Shown here one piece after another: positions 45,923-54,990 of a stretch of DNA of 64,000 nt. Below the pieces are notes generated by a model. The model saw only the letters and a program-made list of their open reading frames with translations. It had not been told where the DNA came from and did not search any database. Origin of the DNA: Comamonas sp. GB3 AK4-5 (lineage in GTDB: Bacteria; Pseudomonadota; Gammaproteobacteria; Burkholderiales; Burkholderiaceae_C); the NCBI RefSeq assembly GCF_041320665.1, contig NZ_CP166730.1, forward strand, positions 1,736,001 to 1,800,000, given 5' to 3'. Made by a program: the position numbers and the translations under genes. Each line of letters starts with the position of its first letter. The stretch's first letter is position 1.

Positions 45923-47614
45923 TCAGGGCCTGCGCTGCAGGATCAGCAGCAGATCGTCATGGTCGGTGGGGCGGGCTTGGGTGGCGAATGGCTTCCAGGG
46001 CGCGGTGGCGGCGGGCGACAGCGCGGCCCAATAGCGGGGCTCGGTAATGGTCCAGTCGCATTGCTGGGCGCGGTCCACGCGGAACAGTTGTTGCTTCCAG
46101 GGGCCGTAGTAGTGCAGGGCTGCCACCTGGCCGCTGCTGAGGCCTGCTACGTTGACGCAGGCCGTCTCGGCAGGAATGGCATTCACGAGCAGCCGCATCT
46201 GGGGTGCGTAGCTGCGCGCGTAGTCCAGTGCGGGCAACCACAGCGTCATCAGCAGCACCCAGCCCAAGGTGGCGCCGCCTGCAGGCAGGACCAGGCTCTT
46301 CCAGATAGCGGCGCGGTGGCGGCGGGTGCGCCAGGCGACCAGCAGCAGCCAGCTCACGGTGGCGAACAGCGCCACGGCAAAAGGTAGCCAGGAAAAGCTG
46401 GGCGTGAAGCCGGGGGCCAGCCTGGCCACGTTGGCGGCTGGCTTGGCGGGAACTCCCGTCATCATGGACATCCAGATCACCCAGATGGCAATGGCCGATA
46501 CGGTAAAGAAAATCAGCGTGAACCAGTCGATCAGTGCGCCGATGCTGCGTTTGAGCGTGGGCAGCGCAAAGGCGGCCAGGGCCGAGATGGCAGGCAGGCC
46601 CAGCAGCAGGGCGCGGTCGGCAGGGTGGGTGAGTGCGGCCGAGGTCAGCGTCAGCAGCCACCACCACAGGGGCAGGCTCAGGTGTGGGTGGCGCAGCAAA
46701 TCCAGCACCTGTCGGCGCCAGCGCCACAGCGTCCACAGGGCCAGCGGCCAGGCCGGCCAGCTGAACCAGGTCAGCAGGCGGAGCAGGCTGCGCCATTCCC
46801 GGGGCTCGCTCGAGGGGGTGATGCGCCATTCCCACATATGGAGCTTCCAGGCCACAAAGCTGGAAAACGCCACGGCACACAGCCACCAGGCTGCCCAGGT
46901 GCCTTGGTGGGGCAGCTCGGTGCTGCGGCTGCGCCAGGTGAGGACGGCCACGCCCAGGCCCATCAAGGCCGCCAGCGATGGCGCACCGCTGAGCACCAGG
47001 CCCAGCATGCCGGCGCTGGCCAGGGCGATGGCCCAGCGTGCGTGGTAGGGCATGGAGGCCGCAGCCAGCAAGGTGAGCGTGGCACAGGCCAGCTGGGCCA
47101 GGTAGCTGCTGGTTTCGTGGGTCAGCTGGGCCAGGCCCAGGCAGGCCAGCAAGGCCAGCAGGCCTGCATCGGCCATGGCGCGGGCGTAATCCTGGGGGCG
47201 GGCTTCACCGCCAAAGGCAAAGGCCACGGGCTGCGCGCCGGGCGTGCGAGCCAGGTAGTACACCGTCCACCACATGGCCGTGAGCGTCAGGGTCAGCAGG
47301 GCAATAAAAGGCAGGCGCACCACCCACTCGGGGCTCCAGCTTGTGGGGAAGATCTGCAGAGCCCATGCGCCCAGCCAATAGGGCAGAAGGCCTTCGGTGG
47401 AGGGGGCCTGGCCCAGCAGCGAGGGGTTGAGCCATGGCGTGTCGCCAGCAGCCAGGGCGCGCATATAGCCGAAGGCGGCAATGTCGGTGTCCCGCCATGG
47501 GCTGCGACCTATGAATCCTGACAGGATATAGGCCGCGCACAGCAGCCACAGCGTCCATCGGGGCAGGGCGCGCACGGCATTCTGGGCAACAATGGCTGGG
47601 CTGGGCGGATTCAT
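45923..47614 (-). CDS. ArnT-like (GT-C) integral membrane protein, putative glycosyltransferase
   Basis: This 563-residue protein has about a dozen hydrophobic segments. The first large periplasmic loop carries RSPWRDTDIAAFGYM, reminiscent of the acidic catalytic loop of ArnT/PMT-type GT-C enzymes that move sugars from polyprenyl carriers, and a C-terminal soluble domain follows. The loop and topology support a GT-C call, but substrate and acceptor are not visible. It sits upstream of, and two bases from, a MATE transporter, and downstream of rpmE2 with a terminator between. No strong ribosome-binding site precedes the ATG at 47614. Confidence 0.7.
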   Translation of the reverse strand: MNPPSPAIVAQNAVRALPRWTLWLLCAAYILSGFIGRSPWRDTDIAAFGYMRALAAGDTPWLNPSLLGQAPSTEGLLPYWLGAWALQIFPTSWSPEWVVRLPFIALLTLTLTAMWWTVYYLARTPGAQPVAFAFGGEARPQDYARAMADAGLLALLACLGLAQLTHETSSYLAQLACATLTLLAAASMPYHARWAIALASAGMLGLVLSGAPSLAALMGLGVAVLTWRSRSTELPHQGTWAAWWLCAVAFSSFVAWKLHMWEWRITPSSEPREWRSLLRLLTWFSWPAWPLALWTLWRWRRQVLDLLRHPHLSLPLWWWLLTLTSAALTHPADRALLLGLPAISALAAFALPTLKRSIGALIDWFTLIFFTVSAIAIWVIWMSMMTGVPAKPAANVARLAPGFTPSFSWLPFAVALFATVSWLLLVAWRTRRHRAAIWKSLVLPAGGATLGWVLLMTLWLPALDYARSYAPQMRLLVNAIPAETACVNVAGLSSGQVAALHYYGPWKQQLFRVDRAQQCDWTITEPRYWAALSPAATAPWKPFATQARPTDHDDLLLILQRRP

Positions 47615-47680
47615 GGTGAGTCAGGCAAAAGGCGTCACACAAGCCGGCAGTGACGCAGGGCATGCGCGTGCCGCGGCAAA

Positions 47681-47711
47681 CAAAAAGGCAGCGCGGTCGC
47701 CCGGGCTGCCT
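47681..47711 (-). terminator. Terminator downstream of rpmE2
   Basis: On the minus strand AGGCAGC (47711-47705), a 12-nt GC-rich loop, GCTGCCT (47692-47686) and a T run to 47682. Confidence 0.75.
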
Positions 47712-47732
47712 GGATGGCGAAGGAAGTAAAGC

Positions 47733-47978
47733 TTACTTCTTGCCGAAGCGGTTGCGGAAACGCTCCACGCGGCCGCCCATGTTGTCCACGGACTTTTGGG
47801 TGCCAGTGTAGAAGGGGTGCGATTCGGAGGAGGTATCCAGCTTGAACAGAGGGTATTCCTTGCCTTCGAAGGTTTCGGTTTCCTTGGTGTTCACGCACGA
47901 ACGGGTCACGAACTTGAAACCGTTCGACAGGTCCGCGAACAGCACTTCGCGGTAGTTGGGGTGAATGCCTTCTTTCAT
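47733..47978 (-). CDS. rpmE2: 50S ribosomal protein L31 type B
   Basis: This is an 81-residue large-subunit protein. It begins [20 protein letters not shown] and lacks the four-cysteine zinc site of type-A L31 (only one Cys is seen), which marks it as the C-minus, type-B paralogue. It ends in a basic NRFGKK tail. In many bacteria the type-B gene is induced under zinc limitation; here it may be the only L31, which the window cannot show. The ATG at 47978 has an AAAGGA site and is preferred to an upstream TTG. It lies downstream of rho, with the rho terminator between them. Confidence 0.95.
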   Translation of the reverse strand: MKEGIHPNYREVLFADLSNGFKFVTRSCVNTKETETFEGKEYPLFKLDTSSESHPFYTGTQKSVDNMGGRVERFRNRFGKK

Positions 47979-48067
47979 GATCAATCCTTTGGGTCAAGTG
48001 CGGTAGCCGTGCCTAACCTGCTACAACCCTTGTAGCAGTCATTCATTAAGCGTACTTTCCGCAATAG

Positions 48068-48098
48068 AAAAAGCCCCCCATTATAGCGTGGAGGGCTT
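48068..48098 (-). terminator. rho terminator, with a TATAAT in its loop that may serve rpmE2
   Basis: On the minus strand AAGCCCTCC (48098-48090) pairs with GGGGGGCTT (48079-48071), followed by T's to 48068. The sequence between the arms includes TATAAT (48085-48080), a perfect -10 about 100 bp before rpmE2, but no good -35 was found. Confidence 0.75.
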
Positions 48099-48162
48099 GA
48101 GGTGTGCTTGATGTCTTTCGCTGAAAGCCACAAGCCAGGGGGTAAGCCCCTGTGTTGGGTAC

Positions 48163-49425
48163 TTAGCCGCCGCGGCGCATGGCCTCGAAGAACTCCACGT
48201 TGGTCTTGGTTTCCTTCATCTTCTTGATCATCAGCTCCATGGACTCGATCTCGTCCATGTTGTACATGAACTGGCGCAGGATGCGGGTCTTTTGCAGGAT
48301 CTCGGGCGGCAGCAGCAGCTCTTCGCGGCGGGTGCCGCTCTTGTTGAGTTCGATGGCCGGGAACACACGCTTTTCATAGAGGCGGCGGTTCAGGTGCAGT
48401 TCGCTGTTGCCGGTGCCCTTGAATTCTTCAAAGATCACTTCGTCCATACGGCTGCCGGTGTCGACCAGGGCGGTGGCGATGATGGTCAGCGAGCCGCCTT
48501 CTTCCACATTGCGGGCCGCGCCAAAGAAGCGTTTGGGGCGTTGCAGGGCATTGGAGTCCACGCCGCCGGACAGCACCTTGCCGGAGCTGGGCACGACGTT
48601 GTTGTAGGCGCGGGCCAGGCGGGTGATGGAGTCCAGCAGGATGACCACGTCCTTGCCCAGTTCCACCAGGCGCTTGGCGCGTTCGATGACCATCTCGGCC
48701 ACGTGCACGTGGCGGGTGGCGGGTTCGTCGAAGGTGGAGGCAATGATTTCGCCCTTCACCGAGCGCTGCATTTCCGTCACTTCTTCAGGGCGCTCATCCA
48801 CCAGCAGCACCATCATGTGCACGTCGGGGTAGTTGGCCGTGATGGCGTGGGCAATGCTTTGCATCATCATGGTCTTGCCGCTCTTGGGCGGTGCCACGAT
48901 CAGGGCGCGCTGACCGCGACCGATGGGGGCAATGATGTCGATGATGCGGCCGGTGATGTTCTCTTCGCCCTTGATGTCGCGCTCCAGGCGCATTTGCACC
49001 TTGGGGAACAGCGGGGTCAGGTTTTCGAACATCACCTTGTGCTTGTTCTGCTCGGGCGAGCCGCCGTTGACCTTGTCCAGCTTGGTCAGGGCAAAGTAGC
49101 GCTCACCGTCCTTGGGTGTGCGCACTTCGCCTTCGATCATGTCGCCGGTGTGCAGATTGAAGCGGCGGACCTGGCTGGGCGAGATGTAGATGTCGTCCGT
49201 GCTGGCCGTGTAGCTGGTGTCGGGGCTGCGAAGAAAGCCAAAGCCGTCGGGCAGGATTTCCAGCACGCCATCGGCAAACACTTGTTCACCCGCCTTGGCG
49301 CGCTTTTTGATGATGGCAAACATCAGTTCCTGCTTGCGCATACGACCGACGTTTTCGATCTCAAGCGCTTCGGCCTGCTTCAACACTTCGGACACGTGCA
49401 GTGCCTTGAGTTCGTTAAGGTGCAT
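48163..49425 (-). CDS. rho: Transcription termination factor Rho
   Basis: Rho is the hexameric RNA helicase that ends untranslated transcripts. The 420-residue protein has the N-terminal helical and cold-shock-like RNA-binding domain ([37 protein letters not shown]) and a RecA-type ATPase. Walker A is PPKSGKT at 179-185, where many Rho proteins have [25 protein letters not shown], the Q-loop/R-loop region around [13 protein letters not shown], and [14 protein letters not shown] are also present. Length is the same as in E. coli. It is preceded by trxA on the same strand, the conserved trxA-rho order. Confidence 0.98.
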   Translation of the reverse strand: MHLNELKALHVSEVLKQAEALEIENVGRMRKQELMFAIIKKRAKAGEQVFADGVLEILPDGFGFLRSPDTSYTASTDDIYISPSQVRRFNLHTGDMIEGEVRTPKDGERYFALTKLDKVNGGSPEQNKHKVMFENLTPLFPKVQMRLERDIKGEENITGRIIDIIAPIGRGQRALIVAPPKSGKTMMMQSIAHAITANYPDVHMMVLLVDERPEEVTEMQRSVKGEIIASTFDEPATRHVHVAEMVIERAKRLVELGKDVVILLDSITRLARAYNNVVPSSGKVLSGGVDSNALQRPKRFFGAARNVEEGGSLTIIATALVDTGSRMDEVIFEEFKGTGNSELHLNRRLYEKRVFPAIELNKSGTRREELLLPPEILQKTRILRQFMYNMDEIESMELMIKKMKETKTNVEFFEAMRRGG

Positions 49426-49649
49426 GGAATTGCTCCGGGAAGGAGTCTTTCAGAAATCAGGGGGTGGGCGTAGGGCGCCTGGATAGACCAGTGATTGCGT
49501 GGTCTGTTGGCGCTGCCGAAAGAGAAGGGACTGCGATCGCCGATGCTGCGATACGAAGTCTTGGGCAATTATGACAGGAAAAGCTGCGATATGGCTAGCA
49601 TGGCCCGTGCAGCGGCTGGAGTGTTGTTGACTGGGGCCGCAAACTGCCC

Positions 49650-49685
49650 AAAAAACGACGCCTGGCGCGGTGAGCGGCCAGGCGT
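49650..49685 (-). terminator. Intrinsic terminator after trxA
   Basis: On the minus strand ACGCCTGGC (49685-49677), a 10-nt loop, GCCAGGCGT (49666-49658), CG, then six T's (49655-49650). It separates trxA from rho, which then needs its own promoter in 49426-49649; none could be assigned by eye. Confidence 0.88.
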
Positions 49686-49701
49686 TGGGGTCAGGGGCGT
49701 A

Positions 49702-50034
49702 TCAGGCCAGGTTCTGGTCGATGAAGGCCGTCAGCTGGGCCTTGGCCAGGGCGCCGACCTTGGTGGCCACCAGCTCGCCGTTCTTGAACAGCATCAAGGT
49801 GGGGATGCCGCGAATGCCGAACTTGGCCGGGATTTCACGGTTCTCGTCCACATTCATCTTGGCAATGCTCAGCTTGCCCTCGTAGGCGCCAGCCACATCA
49901 TCCAGGATGGGCGCGATCATCTTGCAGGGGCCGCACCACTCGGCCCAGTAGTCCACCAGCACCGGGGTGCTGGCCTGGAGCACGTCGGCTTCGAAACTGG
50001 CGTCAGAGATATGCTTGATCAGGTCGCTGGCCAT
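49702..50034 (-). CDS. trxA: Thioredoxin 1
   Basis: Thioredoxin reduces protein disulfides in the cytoplasm. The 110-residue protein begins [19 protein letters not shown], has the active site WCGPC with Cys34 and Cys37, the cis-Pro in [15 protein letters not shown], and the usual length. The ATG at 50034 has an AAGGA site. Upstream in-frame codons lack homology. Confidence 0.97.
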   Translation of the reverse strand: MASDLIKHISDASFEADVLQASTPVLVDYWAEWCGPCKMIAPILDDVAGAYEGKLSIAKMNVDENREIPAKFGIRGIPTLMLFKNGELVATKVGALAKAQLTAFIDQNLA

Positions 50035-50354
50035 GGGGTTCCTTATTGCTTGCTTGTTGCAGAACGAAATCAAAAAATGGGTTGGCACTCGGGCGCCAAG
50101 ACTGCTGGCATTGTCGCAGAAAGCAATTTCCAGTCTGGGGATGTGGGCTGTGCTCCGCCTGCTATGACTGTGATAGTTTTTCCTGCCGACGAATGGCTGG
50201 CTGGCTGTGTACCGCCGTTGTCTGCACTTTGCATCCTTGTCCGGTGCCCAGAGCCATGGAAAGTCGCCAGGCTACCGCCGCCGGCGCCTGCAGGCTGGCC
50301 ATGCTGGCGCCACAATGCGGCCTCTTTGCTGTGCTTGATGGAAAGCTCTTTGGT
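50035..50354. other. 320-bp divergent region between trxA and a BaiN-like gene
   Basis: This region should contain promoters for both flanking genes. The frame upstream of the BaiN-like start stays open across it but shows no family homology and is Cys-rich, which suggests chance. No clear -35/-10 pair, hairpin or RNA gene is visible. Confidence 0.5.
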
Positions 50355-51668
50355 ATGTCTGCTCCCCTGTCCCCTTTTGCCGTCGCGACGGAAACCGCTG
50401 CCTTTGTCATGGAGGGCGGGATCTCCATCATCGGAGCCGGCCCCGCAGGGCTGATGGCGGCCGAGGTCTTGGCCAGTCAGGGGCATGAGGTCCATGTCTG
50501 GGACGCCAAGGCATCGGTGGGGCGCAAGTTTTTGCTGGCGGGCAAGGGTGGCATGAATCTGACGCACTCCGAAGCGTTCGAAAGCTTTGTCACGCGCTAC
50601 GGCAGCAGCAGCGAGCCGCTGCGGCCCATGCTCCAGGCCTTTGGCCCGCAGCAAGTGTGTGATTGGGTGCATGGTCTGGGTCTGGAGACTTTTGTGGGCT
50701 CGTCCGGACGGGTGTTTCCCAGTGACATGAAGGCCGCACCCCTGCTGCGGCTGTGGATGGCGCGGCTGCGCCGCCTGGGCGTGCAGTTTCATATGCGCCA
50801 CCGCTGGACCGGCTGGGCGGCGGATGGCGCGCTGCGCCTGGTGTCCGAAACTGGTGAAGTCACCGTGCGCCCGCGCGCCACGCTGCTGGCGCTGGGCGGC
50901 GGCAGCTGGGCCCGCCTCGGCTCGGACGGCGCATGGTTGCCCTGGCTGGCAGCGCGCGGTGTGGATGTCGCGTCCCTGCAGCCATCGAACTGCGGTTTTG
51001 ATGTGGGTGGACTGCGCGGTGACCCTGCGGCCCAGGGCTGGACGCCTTTCTTTGCCGAGCGCTTTGCCGGCCAGGCTTTCAAGTCGGTGGCCATACAGTT
51101 CACCGACAGCCAGGGTCGCAGCTTTGCGCGCCGTGGTGAATTTGTGGCCACGCAAACCGGTATCGAGGGCAGCCTGGTCTATGCCGTCTCCAGCTTGCTG
51201 CGTGACGAGATTGCGCACTCGGGCAGGGCCACGCTGCATCTGGACCTGCTGCCGGCGCACAGCGCGGAGCGGGTGTTGGAGGCCGTGCGCCATCCGCGCG
51301 GTGCGCGCAGCCTGTCCAGTCACCTGAAAAGCCGGTTGGGCCTGGAGGGGGTCAAGGCCGCTGTGTTGCGGGAGGTGTTGGACAAGGATGGCATGGACGA
51401 CCCTGTGCGCCTGGCCCAGGCCATCAAGGCCTTGCCGTTGACCGTGGTGGCGGCCCGCCCCATTGATGAAGTCATCAGCACTGCCGGCGGTGTGCGCTGG
51501 CAGGCCGTGGATGACATGTTGATGAGCCGGAAACTGCCAGGCTTGTTCTTTGCCGGAGAAATGCTGGACTGGGAGGCGCCCACGGGCGGCTATCTGCTCA
51601 CGGCCTGTATGGCCACCGGGGTGCGGGCCGCGCAAGGCATACAGCAGTATGTGGCGCAGCCTGACTGA
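50355..51668 (+). CDS. BaiN/HI0933-family NAD(P)/FAD-dependent flavoprotein
   Basis: This 437-residue flavoprotein has an FAD-binding Rossmann motif (ISIIGAGPAGLMAAEVLASQGHEV), then SVGRKFLLAGKGGMNLTHSE and GRVFPSDMKAAPLLRLWMARL. It ends with the FAD loop GLFFAGEMLDWEAPTGGYLLTACMATG, all marks of the HI0933/YhiN group. The biochemical role of most members is unknown; one, BaiN, acts on bile acids in clostridia, which is not expected here. The ATG at 50355 is chosen because homology starts soon after; its ribosome-binding site is weak. Confidence 0.88.
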   Translation: MSAPLSPFAVATETAAFVMEGGISIIGAGPAGLMAAEVLASQGHEVHVWDAKASVGRKFLLAGKGGMNLTHSEAFESFVTRYGSSSEPLRPMLQAFGPQQVCDWVHGLGLETFVGSSGRVFPSDMKAAPLLRLWMARLRRLGVQFHMRHRWTGWAADGALRLVSETGEVTVRPRATLLALGGGSWARLGSDGAWLPWLAARGVDVASLQPSNCGFDVGGLRGDPAAQGWTPFFAERFAGQAFKSVAIQFTDSQGRSFARRGEFVATQTGIEGSLVYAVSSLLRDEIAHSGRATLHLDLLPAHSAERVLEAVRHPRGARSLSSHLKSRLGLEGVKAAVLREVLDKDGMDDPVRLAQAIKALPLTVVAARPIDEVISTAGGVRWQAVDDMLMSRKLPGLFFAGEMLDWEAPTGGYLLTACMATGVRAAQGIQQYVAQPD

Positions 51669-51909
51669 GCGAGGAGCGCAGGCAGAGGTGCTGATCCCTT
51701 TGCAAGGCACAGCCTGTCTGCGTGATGTGCTGCAGTTTGAGGAGTGGCGCTCCTCGTGGTTTGGCGCTGTGCGCGGCTTGGATTAAGATCCACGCTTTCG
51801 CACTCAACCAGGTATTCGTCCCATGCGCCATTGATGCCGCCGTTTTTGCAACGGCCTAGCTTTCGTCCCCACCACCGGGTTGGGGATTTATTGGCTTCTT
51901 GGCATCGAT

Positions 51910-53532
51910 ATGACGAATACCTTTCTTACGCTGCAAGGCGTGTCCCTTGTTTTGCCCCATGGCAAAACGCTTTTTACCCAGCTCGACGCTCAATTCGACG
52001 CCAGACCCACGGGCCTGGTCGGCCGCAACGGCGTGGGTAAAAGCCTGTTGGCGCAGATGCTGGCAGGCCAGATTCAACCCAGTGCGGGCCAGGTACTGAG
52101 CGCCGGGCGCGTGCACTACCTCTCACAGCAAGCCATTACCGAAAGCGCAACAGTGGCGGCCCTGGCCGGTGTGCAGCCCACGCTGGATGCGCTGCGCCGC
52201 ATAGAAGCCGGCAGCACCGATGTGGCGGACTTTGAGGCTGTGGGTGATCGCTGGGACTTGCAGCAACGGCTGCAGGACGCGCTGCAGGCTCAGGGGCTGG
52301 GCCATGTGGGCATAGATGCCCCGGTGTCCGAACTCAGTGGTGGCCAAGCCATGCGCGTGGCCTTGATGGGGGCCTTGCTGCTGGATGCAGACTTCCTGAT
52401 TCTGGATGAGCCCAGCAATCACCTGGACCGTCCCAGTCGGGCCGCCTTGCTAGCGCAACTGCGCCAATGGTCCCAAGACTGGGGCAAGGGCTTGCTGGTG
52501 ATCAGCCATGACCGGCAGTTGCTCAACACCATGGAGCGCATGGTGGAGCTGACATCGCTGGGCCTGAGCAGCTGGGGTGGCAACTACGACTTTTACGAAC
52601 AGGCCAAGGTCCAGCAAGTCGAGAACATGGCCGAGCAGCTGCAGCAGGCCAAGCTGGAGCGCAAGCGGCAGCAACATGTCTTGCGCGAGCAGCAGGAGCG
52701 CCAGCAAAAACGCGAGGCGCGTGGCAGGCTGCAAGGGCAGGAGGCCAACCAGGCCAAGATCTTGCTGGACCGGCAAAAAGAGCGCAGCCAGGGATCGGCC
52801 GGCAAGCTGGCCTTGCAGCAGCAGGCCCAGCGCGAGCAGCTCAATGCCCGTGTGCGCGAAGCGGCCGCGCAGCTGGAAGATGAGCAGGCCATCGTGCTGC
52901 ATGCGCTGCCGCCCATGGCCGGCGGCGTGCGCACCGTGGCCGAGCTCGACGGGGTGCGCCTTCCTTTTGTGCAGGCCTCGGAGGCCAGGGTCAGCATGCG
53001 CCTGGAAAGTGGCCAGCGTGTGGGCGTGCTGGGGCCCAATGGCTGTGGCAAGTCCACCTTGCTCAAGCTGCTGGCAGGCCGGCTGGCGCCGCTGGAGGGA
53101 AGCTGCAGGCGCGTGGGGCACAGTGCCTATCTGGACCAGCAGTTGGACCAGTTGCCGCCGGATCGCACGGTGCTGGAGCTGATGCAAGAGGCCAATGCCG
53201 CGCTGCCCGAAGCCGCTCTGCGCATGCGCCTGGCACAGCTGGGTTTGACGGCGCAAAAGCTGGCCCAGCCCTCAGGCAGTCTGAGTGGGGGCGAGCGCTT
53301 GAAAGCCGCGCTGGCCTGCGCGCTCTACGCCGACCCACCCGCACAAATGCTGCTGCTGGATGAGCCCAGCAACCACCTGGATCTGGTCTCGCAAAAAGCC
53401 TTGCAGCAGATGCTGGCGGGCTACCAGGGTTGCCTGGTGGTGGTCTCGCATGACGATGCGTTCTTGCAGCAGCTATTGCTGTCACATCACCTGGTGTGCG
53501 CGGAGGAGGGCTGGAAGATGGAGGCTTGCTAG
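51910..53532 (+). CDS. ABC-F family ATPase
   Basis: This 540-residue protein has two ABC ATPase domains in one chain and no membrane segments, as in the ABC-F translation factors (Uup, EttA and similar). Domain 1 has GRNGVGKS, LSGGQAMRVALMGALLLDADFLILDEPSNHLD; domain 2 has GPNGCGKST, LSGGERLKAALACALYADPPAQMLLLDEPSNHLD. Between them is a highly charged Gln/Arg-rich linker (EQLQQAKLERKRQQHVLREQQERQQKREARG) in the position of the P-site tRNA-interaction motif. Such proteins act on ribosomes or in resistance. The start ATG at 51910 has no clear ribosome-binding site. Confidence 0.92.
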   Translation: MTNTFLTLQGVSLVLPHGKTLFTQLDAQFDARPTGLVGRNGVGKSLLAQMLAGQIQPSAGQVLSAGRVHYLSQQAITESATVAALAGVQPTLDALRRIEAGSTDVADFEAVGDRWDLQQRLQDALQAQGLGHVGIDAPVSELSGGQAMRVALMGALLLDADFLILDEPSNHLDRPSRAALLAQLRQWSQDWGKGLLVISHDRQLLNTMERMVELTSLGLSSWGGNYDFYEQAKVQQVENMAEQLQQAKLERKRQQHVLREQQERQQKREARGRLQGQEANQAKILLDRQKERSQGSAGKLALQQQAQREQLNARVREAAAQLEDEQAIVLHALPPMAGGVRTVAELDGVRLPFVQASEARVSMRLESGQRVGVLGPNGCGKSTLLKLLAGRLAPLEGSCRRVGHSAYLDQQLDQLPPDRTVLELMQEANAALPEAALRMRLAQLGLTAQKLAQPSGSLSGGERLKAALACALYADPPAQMLLLDEPSNHLDLVSQKALQQMLAGYQGCLVVVSHDDAFLQQLLLSHHLVCAEEGWKMEAC

Positions 53533-53726
53533 AGTTGTCCCCGGGCTGGACTACAGCATTGGGGGTGGGCGAGGCGGCGGAGCAGGGTAGGCCTGCGGCA
53601 TTGTTATCTTTCAAAATGCTTTTTGCATGCAGATACCGTAGCCAGGCGCTAGATTCGGTTTGTGCCTTTGACGAGTGTTGTTGGCATCAAGGCTTTGGTC
53701 GCGGGATTTTTGGAGGAAACCATTGC

Positions 53727-54173
53727 ATGGCCACCGTATTCACCTTGCTCAATGCGTCCACCATCCCTGCATTTGCGGGCTTGTATGTGGCTGTTTTTAA
53801 TGCCCCGCCGTGGAATGATGGCTGGGAAGCGTCTGTCGCTGTGGAGCGGTTGAATGCGTTTGCCGGGCACCCGAAATTCCATGGGCTGGGCATGCAAGTG
53901 GATGGTGCGCCGGTGGCGCTGATTTTGGGTTGGGGTGAGCGCTGGATACGGACTTGGCATTTCCACATCAAGGAAATGTGTGTGGCGCCCCATCTGCAAG
54001 GCCGGGGTCTGGGTGCAGCGCTGCTTGCAGAGCTGGAGAGCAGGCTGGCTGAGATGGGCTACACACATGTGCACCTGACCACGGGGCAGGCCGTGCCTGC
54101 CCGGCATTTTTACCAGCGCCATGGCTACCGGGACTTGCCGCTGTTATCGCTGGGCAAGCGCTTGCAGGCTTGA
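53727..54173 (+). CDS. GNAT family N-acetyltransferase
   Basis: This 148-residue protein is a single GNAT domain that should transfer an acyl group from acetyl-CoA to an amine. The CoA-binding core HIKEMCVAPHLQGRGLGAALLAELESRL contains the Q/RxxGxG/A loop, followed by HLTTGQAVPARHFYQRHGYR, the usual end of the fold. The ATG at 53727 has a GGAGG site; the frame is open further upstream but that part has no homology. Acceptor unknown. It is convergent with another GNAT gene. Confidence 0.85.
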   Translation: MATVFTLLNASTIPAFAGLYVAVFNAPPWNDGWEASVAVERLNAFAGHPKFHGLGMQVDGAPVALILGWGERWIRTWHFHIKEMCVAPHLQGRGLGAALLAELESRLAEMGYTHVHLTTGQAVPARHFYQRHGYRDLPLLSLGKRLQA

Positions 54174-54204
54174 GTGGCAGCCTGCAATGACTTTGAACAC
54201 GTTC

Positions 54205-54666
54205 TTAGCCCGGAGTTTTGAACTTCAAAAAACGCTGGCCTTCGTATTCCAGTGTTCCCGCAAACGAGAAGCCATATCTGGCCAGGCCTCTGGTGCGCAC
54301 GCGGCTCGGTGGCAGCAGAATGCTGACCGGGCCTATGCCCAGCAAGGCCTTGCTGCTCATGAAGGCGCGAAAAATGGCTGCGCCCTGGCCCCAGTACCGG
54401 GGCAGCAGCACCAGGGCAAAGTCGGCCTCATCGCCTTCGCGCTGAAAACCGCCCCAGCCTGCAAAGCGGCCATCAACCCGGATGGCGCGTGGCCCGTAGC
54501 CATGCACCTGCCATTGCCCGTCCTTGCCGTTGGCCCAGTCGGCGACAGCGCTCTCATCCCAGCGGGTATCGGCCAGCGGCATGTGGCGGATCACGTCCGG
54601 GTGGTTCAGCAAAACCATCCAGTCTTGGACGGGGATCTCGGAGAAGGGGTGCAGGGAAAAGGCCAT
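54205..54666 (-). CDS. GNAT family N-acetyltransferase (RimJ/RimL-like)
   Basis: This 153-residue protein resembles GNAT acetyltransferases: FSEIPVQDWMVLLNHPDVIRHMPLAD at the N-terminus is like RimJ/RimL proteins, and GFQREGDEADFALVLLPRYWGQGAAIFRAFM is the CoA-binding strand and loop. The pyrophosphate-binding loop (RYWGQGAA) is somewhat degenerate, so activity is less sure. The ATG at 54666 is preferred over a TTG at 54726. It is convergent with the preceding GNAT gene; they share no close sequence similarity by eye. Confidence 0.75.
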   Translation of the reverse strand: MAFSLHPFSEIPVQDWMVLLNHPDVIRHMPLADTRWDESAVADWANGKDGQWQVHGYGPRAIRVDGRFAGWGGFQREGDEADFALVLLPRYWGQGAAIFRAFMSSKALLGIGPVSILLPPSRVRTRGLARYGFSFAGTLEYEGQRFLKFKTPG

Positions 54667-54806
54667 GGCCTGGGGGCTCTTGTGGGCAGGAGGCAGCACA
54701 AAGGTGGCGTAAGCCAAGCCGCGCAAACACTGCGCGCAGCAACATCAAGAGAGCACTTTCTTTGGAAGACAGGTTCTTGTGGTGAAAGAACTTTCCATCG
54801 AAAGGT

Positions 54807-54900
54807 GACGAGCCTTACCCTCGGCACTGGTTTCACAGTTAGGGCTGCTTGGTTCCCCACCTGACCCGGTTGGCCGCTTCCCCATGCGAGGAGGCCCGTC
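54807..54900 (-). ncRNA. ffs: Signal recognition particle RNA (4.5S-like small SRP RNA)
   Basis: The RNA scaffolds Ffh and targets inner-membrane proteins. Read on the minus strand, the core contains GGGTCAGGTGGGGAACCAAG followed by CAGCCC. This is the SRP domain IV with a GGAA tetraloop closed by GG/CC in place of the enterobacterial CC/GG, a compensatory change, and the conserved AAGCAGCC. The ends pair perfectly over nine positions (GACGGGCCT with AGGCTCGTC) and continue with CCTCG/CGAGG. A TACAAT -10 lies at 54913-54908, seven bases before the 5' end. A short hairpin (CTTTC-GATG-GAAAG) with T's follows. ffs upstream of dnaX is a common betaproteobacterial arrangement. Confidence 0.88.
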
Positions 54901-54907
54901 AAGGCGA

Positions 54908-54913
54908 ATTGTA
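54908..54913 (-). promoter_or_regulatory. -10 element of the ffs promoter
   Basis: TACAAT on the minus strand, placed so that transcription would begin at about 54901, the first base of the paired SRP RNA. No consensus -35 was found at the expected distance. Confidence 0.55.
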
Positions 54914-54990
54914 CCCGAGGAATGCGGCGGCTTCGTGGTCGATGCCAAGCCGGGCCAAGGTCAAGGCGCCAGCCCGTAGAATCGGGCCCC

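Noticed and set aside
48001..48060. tRNA-like or riboswitch-like sequence between rpmE2 and rho
   Set aside because: No cloverleaf arms or TTCRANY T-loop could be built; only the terminator hairpin is supported.
50046..50354. A 103-residue N-terminal extension of the BaiN-like protein
   Set aside because: The extension is Cys/Trp-rich with no resemblance to the family, and the Rossmann motif follows the ATG at 50355 at normal distance.
51738..51760. GAGGAG-TGGCG-CTCCTC hairpin after the BaiN-like gene as a terminator
   Set aside because: The stem is only 6 bp and the following GTGGTTTGG is not a proper T tract. Left unassigned.
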